The notes beneath the pieces were generated by a model. That model saw nothing but the letters and a program-made list of their open reading frames with translations, ran no database searches and was not told where the DNA came from. From Chloracidobacterium sp. (GTDB taxonomy: Bacteria; Acidobacteriota; Blastocatellia; Pyrinomonadales; Pyrinomonadaceae), in assembly GCA_016712045.1 (NCBI GenBank), contig JADJRV010000012.1, positions 62,001 to 126,000 on the forward strand: DNA of 64,000 bases. The letters run 5' to 3'. Positions within the stretch are counted from its first letter, which is position 1; every line of letters begins with the position of its first letter. Positions 20,822 through 29,493 of the stretch are shown here, piece by piece. A program made the translations under genes and the position numbers.

Positions 20822-21916
20822 CTATAACGAAATAACTCCGGGAGAGTGGTATTCAATGCCATCGATCACTGTCGTGATGACCTGAACATTTTTTGTGGCG
20901 GTTATCACTTCGATCTCGCCGCCGGCTACAATGCAAGTTTCCTCGACCTTTGTACCCGTTAACGAAGGGTTCCAGGAAAACGCTTGATCTTCCTGAACGA
21001 CCTCGCCGCTAATTGGATGTGCGACCCAATCGCGTGTCCGGTATCCGGCCGCTCCGCCTTGATGATGGCGTTTTATCTCGTCAGCGAATCCTTGTTCCGC
21101 ATAAGCATTTGCGGCGACCGTATAAAGCACGGCACCCGTAACGCCGGGTCGGGTCGCGTGCATAAAGCGAGCATTAATAAAAGCTGCAGCCTCGGTCCTT
21201 ATTTTCAATTCGTCCGGCACCTCGCCGATACAGACCATCCGGCTCAGGCTCGCTATCAGGCCGCCGCGTTTTGCGCAGGTTACGAGCAACAGCGTGTTGT
21301 TCCAACGTTTTGCTGTCGGCACAGGATGGCGATATTGCGATATCCGCTCATCGGCTGCGACCAAAGTCACGACCGATGTCATGCCGCCGACTGCGAGATT
21401 GTGACGCAGCTTTTCGGCGATTTTTATCTCCGACTCGCCCGGCTCAATATTATCAATTACCCTTCTAACCGCCGTTCCGGCATCTTTGCCGAGCGATCTG
21501 TAACGCCCGATCTCATCCTGCGTCAGACTATATCGGCATTGAGCGACCTTGCCCTCGATCTGATAGTCGGTTGCGACCTCGCCGCCTGAGATAAGGCTCT
21601 TTGCCTTATCAATGACAAACTTGCCCGAGGCTTTTTCATCCTGCCAACTATACTCAACCGGCTCAAAATCCGCGACCGAAACCTCCTCAGCAAGCATCCT
21701 CGGCATCTCGATATTGCTTGCGAGAATGTACGTGTTTCCGTCCGCCGTGACTAGCAGCGATGCTGCACCGTTTTTGCGGCTTAGGTCAATGCCGTTTGTC
21801 GCACCGCCAGTAAGCCACGCAAAATTATGCTGTGCATTGACGAGCACGCCGCCGAGCTTTTCCCGCTCAAGCACCTGCTGCAATCTTCCGATTTTCTCAT
21901 CGAGTTCGGATACCAC
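20822..21916 (-). CDS. M24 (aminopeptidase P/creatinase-fold) protein lacking most metal ligands
   Basis: 364 residues with no signal peptide. The N-terminal creatinase-like domain covers about 1-135 and the pita-bread M24 domain about 140-364 (LTQDEIGRYRSLGKDAGTA). In the catalytic part the usual metal residues are largely replaced: the first Asp is Thr in LLLVTCAKRGG, the second Asp is Ser in ASLSRM, and the first Glu is Asn in FSWNPSL. A His (GYRTRDWVAHP) and a Glu (KVEETCIV) remain. This recalls creatinase, which works without metal. It starts one base after the SDR stop and lies 13 bases before the permease, so a role in uronate use is likely, but the reaction is unknown. Confidence 0.75.
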   Translation of the reverse strand: MVSELDEKIGRLQQVLEREKLGGVLVNAQHNFAWLTGGATNGIDLSRKNGAASLLVTADGNTYILASNIEMPRMLAEEVSVADFEPVEYSWQDEKASGKFVIDKAKSLISGGEVATDYQIEGKVAQCRYSLTQDEIGRYRSLGKDAGTAVRRVIDNIEPGESEIKIAEKLRHNLAVGGMTSVVTLVAADERISQYRHPVPTAKRWNNTLLLVTCAKRGGLIASLSRMVCIGEVPDELKIRTEAAAFINARFMHATRPGVTGAVLYTVAANAYAEQGFADEIKRHHQGGAAGYRTRDWVAHPISGEVVQEDQAFSWNPSLTGTKVEETCIVAGGEIEVITATKNVQVITTVIDGIEYHSPGVISL

Positions 21917-21917
21917 A

Positions 21918-22694
21918 CTATTGATTTACACCGCTTGCCAAAAATCCGCCGTCAACGACCAAGACCTCGCCGGTCACGTAGCCTGCGGCATCCGACGCAA
22001 GGAAAATTGCGGCCCCGGCCAGCTCCGTTACATCGCCAAAACGCCCCATTGGTGTCCGCGTCAAAAACTCTTGCCCTCGCGGTGTCTCATCGAGCAACTT
22101 TTCGTTTAACGCAGTACGGAAAACGCCCGGTGCAATGGCGTTAACGTTAACGCCATGTTTCGCCCATTCAATCGCGAGCGATTTAGTAAGACTTGCGACC
22201 GCCGCCTTGCTCGCAGAGTACGCGGCAACTTCAAAGAGCGATACAAAGGTCGAAAGCGAAGCGATATTGACGATACGGCCATAGCCGTTTGAGATCATGT
22301 GCCGGCCAAAGACCTGACACGCACGTAGCGTCCCGGTCAGGTTTGTTTCGAGAATAGCGTTCCATGTGTCGTCGTCGAGATCGAGCGTTGGTTCGCGTTT
22401 TGTACGCCCAGCGGAATTGACAAGGATATCTACCTTGCCAAATGCCGTCACACATTCGCCCAGCAAATTCTCAAGCGAACCGCGATCTGACACGTCCGAC
22501 GCGACACGGATGGTGCGGCGGCCCTTGGCCTCGATCTCGGCAGAGGCAACATCAACCTGTTCGGCGCGGCGCGAGGTGCAAACGACATCAGCCCCGGCGT
22601 CAGCCATTCCGTGAGCGATCGCCCGTCCAATGCCGGAGGTTCCGCCGACAACGACCGCGACGCGGCCCGTAAGATCTAATTTAGAAAAGCTCAT
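21918..22694 (-). CDS. SDR-family oxidoreductase (KduD/gluconate 5-dehydrogenase-like)
   Basis: 258 residues, classical short-chain dehydrogenase: cofactor loop GGTSGIGRA, NSAG, catalytic Ser in NIASLST and YSASK, C-terminal VTGEVLVVDGGFLASG. First gene of the reverse operon and divergent from the NagB-like/UxaA run, with operators between. A second, more typical KduD is at 27492, so this one may act on another uronate, for example reducing tagaturonate or fructuronate ahead of UxaA, because no UxaB is seen here (inference). Confidence 0.85.
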   Translation of the reverse strand: MSFSKLDLTGRVAVVVGGTSGIGRAIAHGMADAGADVVCTSRRAEQVDVASAEIEAKGRRTIRVASDVSDRGSLENLLGECVTAFGKVDILVNSAGRTKREPTLDLDDDTWNAILETNLTGTLRACQVFGRHMISNGYGRIVNIASLSTFVSLFEVAAYSASKAAVASLTKSLAIEWAKHGVNVNAIAPGVFRTALNEKLLDETPRGQEFLTRTPMGRFGDVTELAGAAIFLASDAAGYVTGEVLVVDGGFLASGVNQ

Positions 22695-22736
22695 ACAATT
22701 AACTTAAAAGTTGTAATTAAGACAATTGGTTACACG

Positions 22737-22760
22737 TAAAGGTATTACCACTTGGTAATA
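22737..22760. promoter_or_regulatory. Imperfect operator and overlapping palindrome before the SDR operon
   Basis: TAAAGGTATTACCACTT (22737-22753) keeps the GGT-N3-ACC core of the operator seen at 6574 and 22891. Overlapping it, TATTACCA / TGGTAATA form an 8-base inverted repeat around CT (22743-22760). A lone half-site AATTGGT is at 22724-22730. Location 45-65 bases upstream of the SDR start fits control of the reverse operon. Confidence 0.5.
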
Positions 22761-22882
22761 TTTCCACCACACCTAAATATTACGGTTATGCTCGTTCATG
22801 TCACAAAAAGCTCATCATTACCTATATTTATGAAAAAATAGCCAGCGGCGAAACGCGATCTCGAAATTTACAAGGATTATAC

Positions 22883-22912
22883 TTGATTTTAATTGGTAAA
22901 ACCAATTACAAT
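22883..22912 (+). promoter_or_regulatory. Promoter of the NagB-like/uxaA run
   Basis: TTGATT at 22883-22888 and TACAAT at 22907-22912 separated by 18 bases, about 20 bases before the GTG start. The operator at 22891 fills the spacer exactly. Confidence 0.65.
22891..22907. promoter_or_regulatory. GntR-type operator AATTGGTAAAACCAATT
   Basis: Perfect 7-3-7 palindrome with the same arms as the site at 6574. It lies between the -35 and -10 boxes of the forward promoter, the classical place for repression. Binding by the GntR protein at 17015 is inferred. Confidence 0.75.
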
Positions 22913-22932
22913 GTAAACTCAACAGAAATAAA

Positions 22933-23859
22933 GTGCAAACTTCAGCTGGAAAGATAATAGTTCGTCGCGTCGCGGGAAACAACATTTGGTTAGGGTTTTC
23001 TCATGTTGCGACCGCCCCGCATATCGGTACGGGAGAATTTAAGTACAACGTCCTTGAGTCCGAGGACGCGGTTGGCCAAGCGATGCTCGCGGAATTGACC
23101 GCATACGCCGACGAAAAGCCCGGCGACATCACGATGGTTTTGCTCGGCGGTCGCGGGGCTCAGGCGATGTACCGTCTGATAAATGCCCTTGCTGAAACCA
23201 ATGAGATCGATGATCTGCTCGGGCGGCTGCACGTTTTTACGCAAGATGCCCTAGCCCCAATGCGTATGGCGAACGGACTGAGTTTTGTCCGTGATTTTGA
23301 GCGTCTGCTGGGCGACAAGTTTTTTGCTAAGGTCAAAAGCTTTACGCCGATGCTGACTGAAACCGACGATATCGAAGGTGCGTTGACCGGCTATCTCGAA
23401 AAACTTGATTCCCTCGGCGGCATCGACCTGTTCTTTCTAGGCCTAGGGCCTGAGGCCGAGGCCGCATCGCATCTGTGCTACATCAAGCCCGGCTGCGGGG
23501 CCGGATTTGACGATTTCGCCGGCATCATACCGATCAGCCAGAGCATACTCGAGCACCACATCACAAAATTTAAGGTCGGCGGCAGCAGCGTTTCAGAAGC
23601 AGATGAAACAGAATGCAGAAATGCGACATACATCCTGACGCTCGGCCCTGCGGCAATTCTCGGAGCCAAGCGGATCGTCCAGTCGATCGTCGATTCATCG
23701 ACAGCTCCGGCAAAGCGTGAGAGCTTTAAGCGAATGATCGAGACCGAACTTTCACCCGACGCAACCGAGCTTGCCCGGCAGACTGACGAAAATCCCGGTC
23801 TGCTTATCAGGCTCCACCCGGATGTGCGGTCGTATGTTTTGCCCGATTTGATAGCGTGA
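22933..23859 (+). CDS. NagB/RpiA-superfamily protein (glucosamine-6-phosphate isomerase-like), divergent
   Basis: 308 residues from a GTG start. The fold resembles glucosamine-6-phosphate deaminase or 6-phosphogluconolactonase: VLLGGRGAQAMYRLINAL, FTQDALAPM, then FFLGLGPEAEAASHLCYI and PISQSILEHHITKF, and near the end TYILTLGPAAILGAKRIV. The usual NagB motif GxGxDGHIAFNEP is not conserved, so deaminase activity is doubtful. It overlaps uxaA by 4 bases and shares its promoter and operator, which points to a role in galacturonate catabolism, possibly an isomerase or hydrolase step. Confidence 0.7.
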   Translation: MQTSAGKIIVRRVAGNNIWLGFSHVATAPHIGTGEFKYNVLESEDAVGQAMLAELTAYADEKPGDITMVLLGGRGAQAMYRLINALAETNEIDDLLGRLHVFTQDALAPMRMANGLSFVRDFERLLGDKFFAKVKSFTPMLTETDDIEGALTGYLEKLDSLGGIDLFFLGLGPEAEAASHLCYIKPGCGAGFDDFAGIIPISQSILEHHITKFKVGGSSVSEADETECRNATYILTLGPAAILGAKRIVQSIVDSSTAPAKRESFKRMIETELSPDATELARQTDENPGLLIRLHPDVRSYVLPDLIA

Positions 23860-25340
23860 CAATTATGCTGGATATTCTTACAGAAAAAGCCGTCGCTATC
23901 AGCGACTATGCGATCATCGTCAACCCGGACGATAACGTCGCCGTAGTCAAAAATGAGACGCACGACGGGCTGAGAGTCACGCTGGTCTCGGGCGAAACGG
24001 TAACCATCAAGCGAGCCGTGCCGCCGGGGCATCGCTTTGCGACTCGCGAGATACCTGCGGGCGAATTTGTTCGTCAATACGGTCAGCCGATCGGCACGAG
24101 TCTAGGCATAGAAAAAGGTGAGTGGGTCACGCACGAAAATATGAGTGACGACGTACCTGTTGTCCGCGATCTGCCTGACGATCTGCATACACCTGCACCG
24201 GATTATTTTGACGCGAGTGAGATCGAGACCTTTATGGGCTTTCGACGCCCAGACGGACGCGTCGGAACGCGAAACTTTGTGCTGATCGTGCCAACGTCGA
24301 TGTGTGCCAGCCACGAAGCGACGCAGATCTCGATGATGGCCGAATTTATACATTACAGCCGTGAAAAATTTCCTAATGTTGACGGTGTTGTCGCCATCCC
24401 GCACAACAAGGGCTGCGGATGTCAGGACGGGTCAAATCTCGATGTGATGATGCGCACGTTGGCGAATTACGCCGATCATCCCAATGTCGGCGGCGTCATA
24501 CTGATCGATCTGGGCTGCGAAAAAACAAACCTGACTTTTGTCGAAAAATATCTGACTAATCGTGACAAGCCGATACAAAAGCCTGTCTTTAAGATCGGCA
24601 TACAGGATGTTGGCGGCACGCAGTCGGCGATCGAGATCGGCCTCAAAGAGGTCGAAAAAATGCTGCCCATCGTAAACGAAAGCGTCCGCGAAGAATTTCC
24701 CGTAAGCGAACTCGTGCTTGGTGTTAAGTGCGGCTCGTCCGACGGATTTTCGGGCATCTCGGCAAATCCCGCTCTTGGCTATTGCTCGGATCTGCTAGTA
24801 AAAAGCGGCGGCACGGTGCTGCTGACCGAGGTGCCTGAATTTTGCGGAGCCGAACATATACTTGCCAACCGTGCAAAGGATTCGGCAACCGGGCGCAAGA
24901 TCTACGCGCTCGTCGATTGGTATAAAGAATACGCATCAAAATTTGGCGGCGTTTTGGGACAAAACCCGAGCACCGGGAACAAAGCCGGCGGGTTGTTAAA
25001 TATTACGATCAAATCTCTCGGAGCTATCGTAAAAGCCGGCACGACCCGTATCGAAGACACTGTCGAATACGCCGAAACACCAACTTCACGCGGCATCAAC
25101 CTGATGCAGGGCCCCGGCTACGATCAGGAATCGACGCCAGGACTTGTAGCCGCCGGTGCGACCGTTGTCGTCTTTACGACCGGCAACGGCACGACTATCG
25201 GGAACGCAATCGCTCCGGTCATAAAACTCGCGTCAAACAATCGGGTCTTTGAGAAAATGTCGCAGGATCTGGATATCTCTGCGGGCGATGTGATCGAAGG
25301 CACCGAGAGCATCGAGCAGGCGGGCACAAGGCTCTTTTAA
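23856..25340 (+). CDS. uxaA: Altronate dehydratase (UxaA/GarD family)
   Basis: 494 residues. N-terminal SAF domain (about 15-95) followed by the UxaA catalytic region: GFRRPDGRVGTRNFVLIVPT, HNKGCGCQDG, GLKCGSSDG-like VKCGSSDGFSG, NPSTGNKAGGL, KSLGAIVKAG and TTGNGTTIGNAIAPV. It dehydrates D-altronate to 2-keto-3-deoxygluconate, using Fe or Mn in characterised members. The start may be the GTG at 23856 (overlapping the previous stop) or the ATG at 23865. The product is the substrate of KdgK at 28317. Confidence 0.9.
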   Translation: MTIMLDILTEKAVAISDYAIIVNPDDNVAVVKNETHDGLRVTLVSGETVTIKRAVPPGHRFATREIPAGEFVRQYGQPIGTSLGIEKGEWVTHENMSDDVPVVRDLPDDLHTPAPDYFDASEIETFMGFRRPDGRVGTRNFVLIVPTSMCASHEATQISMMAEFIHYSREKFPNVDGVVAIPHNKGCGCQDGSNLDVMMRTLANYADHPNVGGVILIDLGCEKTNLTFVEKYLTNRDKPIQKPVFKIGIQDVGGTQSAIEIGLKEVEKMLPIVNESVREEFPVSELVLGVKCGSSDGFSGISANPALGYCSDLLVKSGGTVLLTEVPEFCGAEHILANRAKDSATGRKIYALVDWYKEYASKFGGVLGQNPSTGNKAGGLLNITIKSLGAIVKAGTTRIEDTVEYAETPTSRGINLMQGPGYDQESTPGLVAAGATVVVFTTGNGTTIGNAIAPVIKLASNNRVFEKMSQDLDISAGDVIEGTESIEQAGTRLF

Positions 25341-25430
25341 CATGTTCGCCAAACGGCGAGCGGCGACATTCAGGCTAAAGCCGAGATACTAAAACATCGC
25401 GAATTTCAGTTTTGGGCAGAGCAGACTGTA

Positions 25431-25455
25431 TCGTTATAATACGTTATTATAACGA
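25431..25455. promoter_or_regulatory. 25-base perfect palindrome at the ROK regulator promoter
   Basis: Two 11-base arms (TCGTTATAATA and its complement) flank CGT, ending 3 bases before the ATG of the ROK gene. The left arm contains a perfect TATAAT (25435-25440). A protein bound here would block both transcription start and translation start, so autoregulation by the ROK protein is likely (inference). Confidence 0.7.
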
Positions 25456-25458
25456 GAG

Positions 25459-26646
25459 ATGAATAACAGTTTGTTATATCGGCCCGAGCTTGCAGGCCAG
25501 TTGGTTTCTCGAAAAGGAAACCAACTGCTCAGGCTGATCCGTGCGGCACAGCCCATTACGCGGACCGAAATAGCCGAAAGGCTCAGTATTGACAAGAGCA
25601 CGGTCACCGAGAACGTCAAGCCTCTTATTTCTCGTGGACTGCTGCGGCAGGACATTATCGACGGCAAAGAAAGACGGCGACGCGTACTGTCGTTCACGCC
25701 GGAAAATGGCTATTTTATCGGCGTCAATTTGGGCGTTCGCCGTTCGCAAGTCGGTGTGACAACACTAGGTTCCGAGATATCAGATGAGTCCGATTTTGAA
25801 ACGCCGTCAAAGCCCGAAACCGCACTTCGCCTGGCCCGTAAGAGGATCGACGAGATAATACACAGTCGATCAGGACGACTCCCGACATTGATCGGTGTGA
25901 GCGTACCGGGGATGGTGGATGCGGAGCGGCAAAAATTGATCTTTGCCCCACACCTTAACTGGCGTGACATTGAAATTGCTGAAATCCTGAGGCCAGATAG
26001 AAACGTCGCCGTAGCCGTCGAAAATGATTCGACAGCGGCTGCGATGTACGAGGCCCGGCTAAAGATCAGAGATTCTGACGACGGCCTGATGACAAATTTT
26101 ATCCTCGTCCGCTCAGGGACAGGCATCGGCGTCGGGCTGGTGATCGGCAGCCAAGTATATCGCGGCAGCGGCTCAATTCGCGGCATCGCCGGTGAATTTG
26201 GGCACATGACCATTGTCGCGGGCGGCAAGCATTGCGTTTGTGGCAACCGTGGATGTTGGGAACAATATGCATCGGCGGCGTCAGCTGCCTCACTTTATCT
26301 CGGTGACAGGCCACCGGCGAGAGGCGAGAGCAAGCCGAGATTTGTCGAGATCGTCAGCAAGGCCAAGGTCGGTGACGTCCGCTCTCGGCGGACACTTGAA
26401 AAGATCGGCGATTACCTCGGTATCGGAATCGCAAACGTCATAATGGGCATCGGCATTTCCCGTGTGATAATCAGCGGACGACTCGTGTACGGATGGGAGT
26501 TTATCGAGGAGCCGTTGAATGCGGCGATCGAGCGAAGTATTATCGGCAAGATAGACGGTTGGTCAGTCGAGGCCGGTGAACCGGTCGGCTCAGCGATAGG
26601 CGGTGCTCTCGAGGTCGCCGTCGAAGAATATTTAAGTACTCTGTAA
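25459..26646 (+). CDS. ROK-family transcriptional regulator
   Basis: 395 residues. N-terminal winged helix (about 18-80: ITRTEIAERLSIDKSTVTEN) followed by a ROK sugar-kinase-like domain (about 85-390) with AVENDSTAAAMYEA, RSGTGIGVGLVIG, GEFGHM and the zinc motif CVCGNRGCWE. Proteins of this type (NagC, XylR, Mlc) are repressors released by sugars. It sits between uxaA and kduI and has its own palindrome at 25431, so the second half of the catabolic run may have a separate input signal. Confidence 0.88.
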   Translation: MNNSLLYRPELAGQLVSRKGNQLLRLIRAAQPITRTEIAERLSIDKSTVTENVKPLISRGLLRQDIIDGKERRRRVLSFTPENGYFIGVNLGVRRSQVGVTTLGSEISDESDFETPSKPETALRLARKRIDEIIHSRSGRLPTLIGVSVPGMVDAERQKLIFAPHLNWRDIEIAEILRPDRNVAVAVENDSTAAAMYEARLKIRDSDDGLMTNFILVRSGTGIGVGLVIGSQVYRGSGSIRGIAGEFGHMTIVAGGKHCVCGNRGCWEQYASAASAASLYLGDRPPARGESKPRFVEIVSKAKVGDVRSRRTLEKIGDYLGIGIANVIMGIGISRVIISGRLVYGWEFIEEPLNAAIERSIIGKIDGWSVEAGEPVGSAIGGALEVAVEEYLSTL

Positions 26647-26652
26647 AAAAAT

Positions 26653-27486
26653 ATGCAGGCACAAGTAAAACTAGAAAATATCGATCCCGCGACATGCGTC
26701 GTAAAAGAAACTCACCTAAAAAAAGGCCGTAATATTTCCGTCAAACCCGGCGAGACCGCATCGCGAAATCTGTTTTACGGACGCGTCCGTATCGAGGCTG
26801 GTGATACTCCCGTGGCGTTTGAGAACGGCGGTCACGAGACCGGCCTCGTCTGTCTTAACGGTAGCGGTATGGTCACGACCGCAGGTCAAACCTTTTCGAT
26901 GAACCGCTACGACGCTCTGTATGTGCCGCGGGATTCAAAGATCATTGCAGCAAGTGATGGCGATTTTGACCTCGCCGAATTGTCGTCGCCGGTCGAAAAA
27001 CATTATCCTTTGCAATTAGTTAAGTTCGAAGAGATCCGTAAAGATTCGGCGCTGCATTTTGTCGCGGGCAAGCCGCCCGCCGAACGGGATCTCAACGTCC
27101 TCATCGGCAAAAATGTCGAGGCCGGACGTATCATGGCGGGCGTGACATTTTCATCCGAAGGCAACTGGACCTCGTGGCCGCCGCACGAACATGAGAATAT
27201 GCTCGAAGAAGCTTATCTTTACATCGATATGCCCGCTCCGCAGTGGGGTATCCAGATGGTCTATACAAACCCGGGCGACCCCGAGCTGGTTCAAGTCGTC
27301 CGCGAGGGCGATGTCGTTATAATGCCTCAGGGTTATCACCCAAATGTCGCCGCACCCGGCGGCTCGATCAATTTCCTGTGGATGATGGCCGCCAACCGCG
27401 AGGGCGACGACCGACAATTTGGCGTCGTCAACGTCCAACCGGAATACGCGACGGGCGGATCGGGATTGGAGGCGTCGCAGAAATAG
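26653..27486 (+). CDS. KduI/IolB-family uronate isomerase
   Basis: 277 residues, two cupin halves. The C-terminal half has SWPPHEHENMLEEAYLY and MPQGYHPNVAAPGG, giving candidate zinc ligands His, His, Glu and a later His as in KduI and IolB. The wording of the motif is closer to IolB (5-deoxy-glucuronate isomerase) than to enteric KduI, but the gene lies 5 bases before kduD and within the pectin locus. It therefore probably converts 5-keto-4-deoxyuronate to 2,5-diketo-3-deoxygluconate. It starts 6 bases after the ROK gene. Confidence 0.8.
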   Translation: MQAQVKLENIDPATCVVKETHLKKGRNISVKPGETASRNLFYGRVRIEAGDTPVAFENGGHETGLVCLNGSGMVTTAGQTFSMNRYDALYVPRDSKIIAASDGDFDLAELSSPVEKHYPLQLVKFEEIRKDSALHFVAGKPPAERDLNVLIGKNVEAGRIMAGVTFSSEGNWTSWPPHEHENMLEEAYLYIDMPAPQWGIQMVYTNPGDPELVQVVREGDVVIMPQGYHPNVAAPGGSINFLWMMAANREGDDRQFGVVNVQPEYATGGSGLEASQK

Positions 27487-27491
27487 AGAAT

Positions 27492-28256
27492 ATGATCCTT
27501 GATAAATTCAAACTCGACGGAAAAATTGCGCTCGTTACCGGTGCGTCGGTCGGACTCGGACAAGGAATGGCGTTGGCATTGGCTGAAGCCGGGGCCGATG
27601 TCGCTTGCCATTGCCTAAATGCAGGTGAAGCCGATGAAACGGTCGCAAAGATCGAAGCTCTCGGCCAACGAGCCGTCTCGATTCCCGGCGATATGTCGGA
27701 TAAAGAAACGCCGAAGCGTGTCGTCGCCGACGTGGTCGCTGCGTTTGGCCGTATTGATATTCTAATTAATAACGCCGGAATGATCCGTCGTACACCGGCC
27801 GTCGATTTTAGCGAAGAAGATTGGTCAACCGTCATCGAGGTCAATCTGTCGAGCGTTTTTCGCACATCGCAGGCCGCCGGGCGGCACATGATCGAGCAGG
27901 GTAGCGGCAAGATCGTTAATATTGCGTCGCTCCTGTCGTTTCAGGGCGGCATCACCGTTCCGGCATACACAGCATCAAAATCAGGCGTTGCTGGCATCAC
28001 AAAAGCCCTCGCCAACGAATGGGCCAAGCACAACGTAAATGTAAACGCCATCGCCCCCGGCTACATGGCGACCGACAACACGACCGCCCTGAGAGCCGAC
28101 GAAACCCGTAATCGCCAGATCCTCGAACGCATTCCCGCAGGACGCTGGGGAACGCCGGACGATCTCGCCGGAACGGCAGTTTTTCTTTCGTCGACCGCGA
28201 GCGATTATCTGCAAGGCCATATTTTGATCGTAGACGGCGGATGGATGGCTAGATAG
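27492..28256 (+). CDS. kduD: 2-dehydro-3-deoxy-D-gluconate 5-dehydrogenase
   Basis: 254 residues from the ATG at 27492, which matches the usual KduD length; a longer in-frame extension to 27243 overlaps kduI and is rejected. SDR motifs are TGASVGLGQGM, NNAGMIRR, NIASLLSFQGG and YTASK; the end is LQGHILIVDGGWMAR. It reduces 2,5-diketo-3-deoxygluconate to KDG with NADH in the family. Placed between KduI and KdgK. Confidence 0.9.
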   Translation: MILDKFKLDGKIALVTGASVGLGQGMALALAEAGADVACHCLNAGEADETVAKIEALGQRAVSIPGDMSDKETPKRVVADVVAAFGRIDILINNAGMIRRTPAVDFSEEDWSTVIEVNLSSVFRTSQAAGRHMIEQGSGKIVNIASLLSFQGGITVPAYTASKSGVAGITKALANEWAKHNVNVNAIAPGYMATDNTTALRADETRNRQILERIPAGRWGTPDDLAGTAVFLSSTASDYLQGHILIVDGGWMAR

Positions 28257-28316
28257 AAGACAAGAGACTGGAGACCGGGAGACGAGAGAAAAACCGAAGA
28301 CCAAAGACCTAGATTT

Positions 28317-29410
28317 ATGTTAAAGATCAAATCAAAAGACGAATGTAAATGGGACATCGTGTCCCTCGGCGAAGTTATGCTGCGGCTCGATCCGGGCGAC
28401 AAGCGGATACATACGACGCGCACGTTCGAAGTTTGGGAAGGCGGCGGTGAGTACAATGTCGCACGCGGCTTGAAACGATGCTTCGGCCTCGATGCAGCGG
28501 TTGTCACAGCACTCGCCGACAACCCGGTCGGGCGGCTGGCGCAGGATTTGATTTATCAGGGTGGTGTGGATCAATCGCACGTCAAATGGGTCAAATACGA
28601 CGGCGTCGGGCGCACGTCCGCAACGGGATGAACTTCACCGAACGCGGCTTTGGCGTGCGTGCGGCTTTGGGATGCTCAGATCGCGGTAATACGGCAGTTT
28701 CGCAGCTCAAGGCAGGTGATATCGACTGGGAAAAGATCTTTGGTGAAGAAGGCGCCAGATGGCTGCACACGGGCGGCATCTTTTGCGCTTTATCTGAGAC
28801 GACGCCCGACGTCGCCAAAGAAGCGATGGAGATCGCCAAAAAGCACGGTACGATCATCTCGTACGATCTCAACTACCGCGACTCGCTCTGGAAAGCCATC
28901 GGCGGCCAGGCAAAGGCTCAGGAAGTCAACCGCGATCTCGCCCAATACGTCGACGTGATGATCGGCAACGAAGAGGATTTCACCGCCTGTCTCGGCTACG
29001 AGGTCGAGGGGCAGGACGAAAATCACTCAAAACTCGACATCGTCAATTTCGAGAAAATGATCCGCCGTGCGGTGGCCGATTTTCCAAATTTTGCGGTCGC
29101 GGCAACGACGCTTCGTAATGCGAAAACGGCATCGGTCAACGATTGGGGAGCCGTGTGTTTTACAGAAGGCCAGCTTCATCAGGCGATCATGCGGCCCGAT
29201 CTCGATATCTTTGACCGCGTCGGCGGCGGCGATTCGTTTGCGTCGGGGCTGATCTACGGATTTCTCACAGGCGAGTCACCCGAATGGGCCGTCAACTGTG
29301 GTGCCGCTCACGGAGCGCTCGCGATGACCACGCCGGGCGATACGACAACCGTAGGGCTCGCTGACGTCCTTAGAGTGATGAAAGGCGGCGGAGCGAGAGT
29401 TGCCCGCTAA
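28317..29410 (+). CDS. kdgK: 2-keto-3-deoxygluconate kinase, PfkB family (frameshifted)
   Basis: About 365 residues when joined. N-terminal half has SLGEVMLRLDPG, GGGEYNVARGLKRC and TALADNPVGRLAQ. The C-terminal half has DRVGGGDSFASGLIYGF with the PfkB catalytic Asp. Restoring one base near 28614-28617 turns CGCACGTCCGCAACGGG into codons for R-T-V-R-N-G and joins the frames. It phosphorylates KDG to KDPG for the aldolase at 29494. Confidence 0.87.
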
Positions 29411-29420
29411 ACAGGAGATC

Positions 29421-29484
29421 GCCCACGAAACACACTAAATAAAAGAAACCTCTTTTTTTCGTGCCTTTCGTGTATTTCGTGGGC
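29421..29484. repeat. TTCGTG-type hairpin before kdgA
   Basis: GCCCACGAAACACAC and GTGTATTTCGTGGGC form a 15-base inverted repeat with one mismatch, ending 9 bases before the kdgA start. Related in style to the hairpin at 47529-47606. Confidence 0.7.
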
Positions 29485-29493
29485 AAATAAATT

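Noticed and set aside
27243..27491. N-terminal extension of KduD
   Set aside because: Would overlap most of the end of kduI in another frame; the ATG at 27492 gives the normal KduD length.
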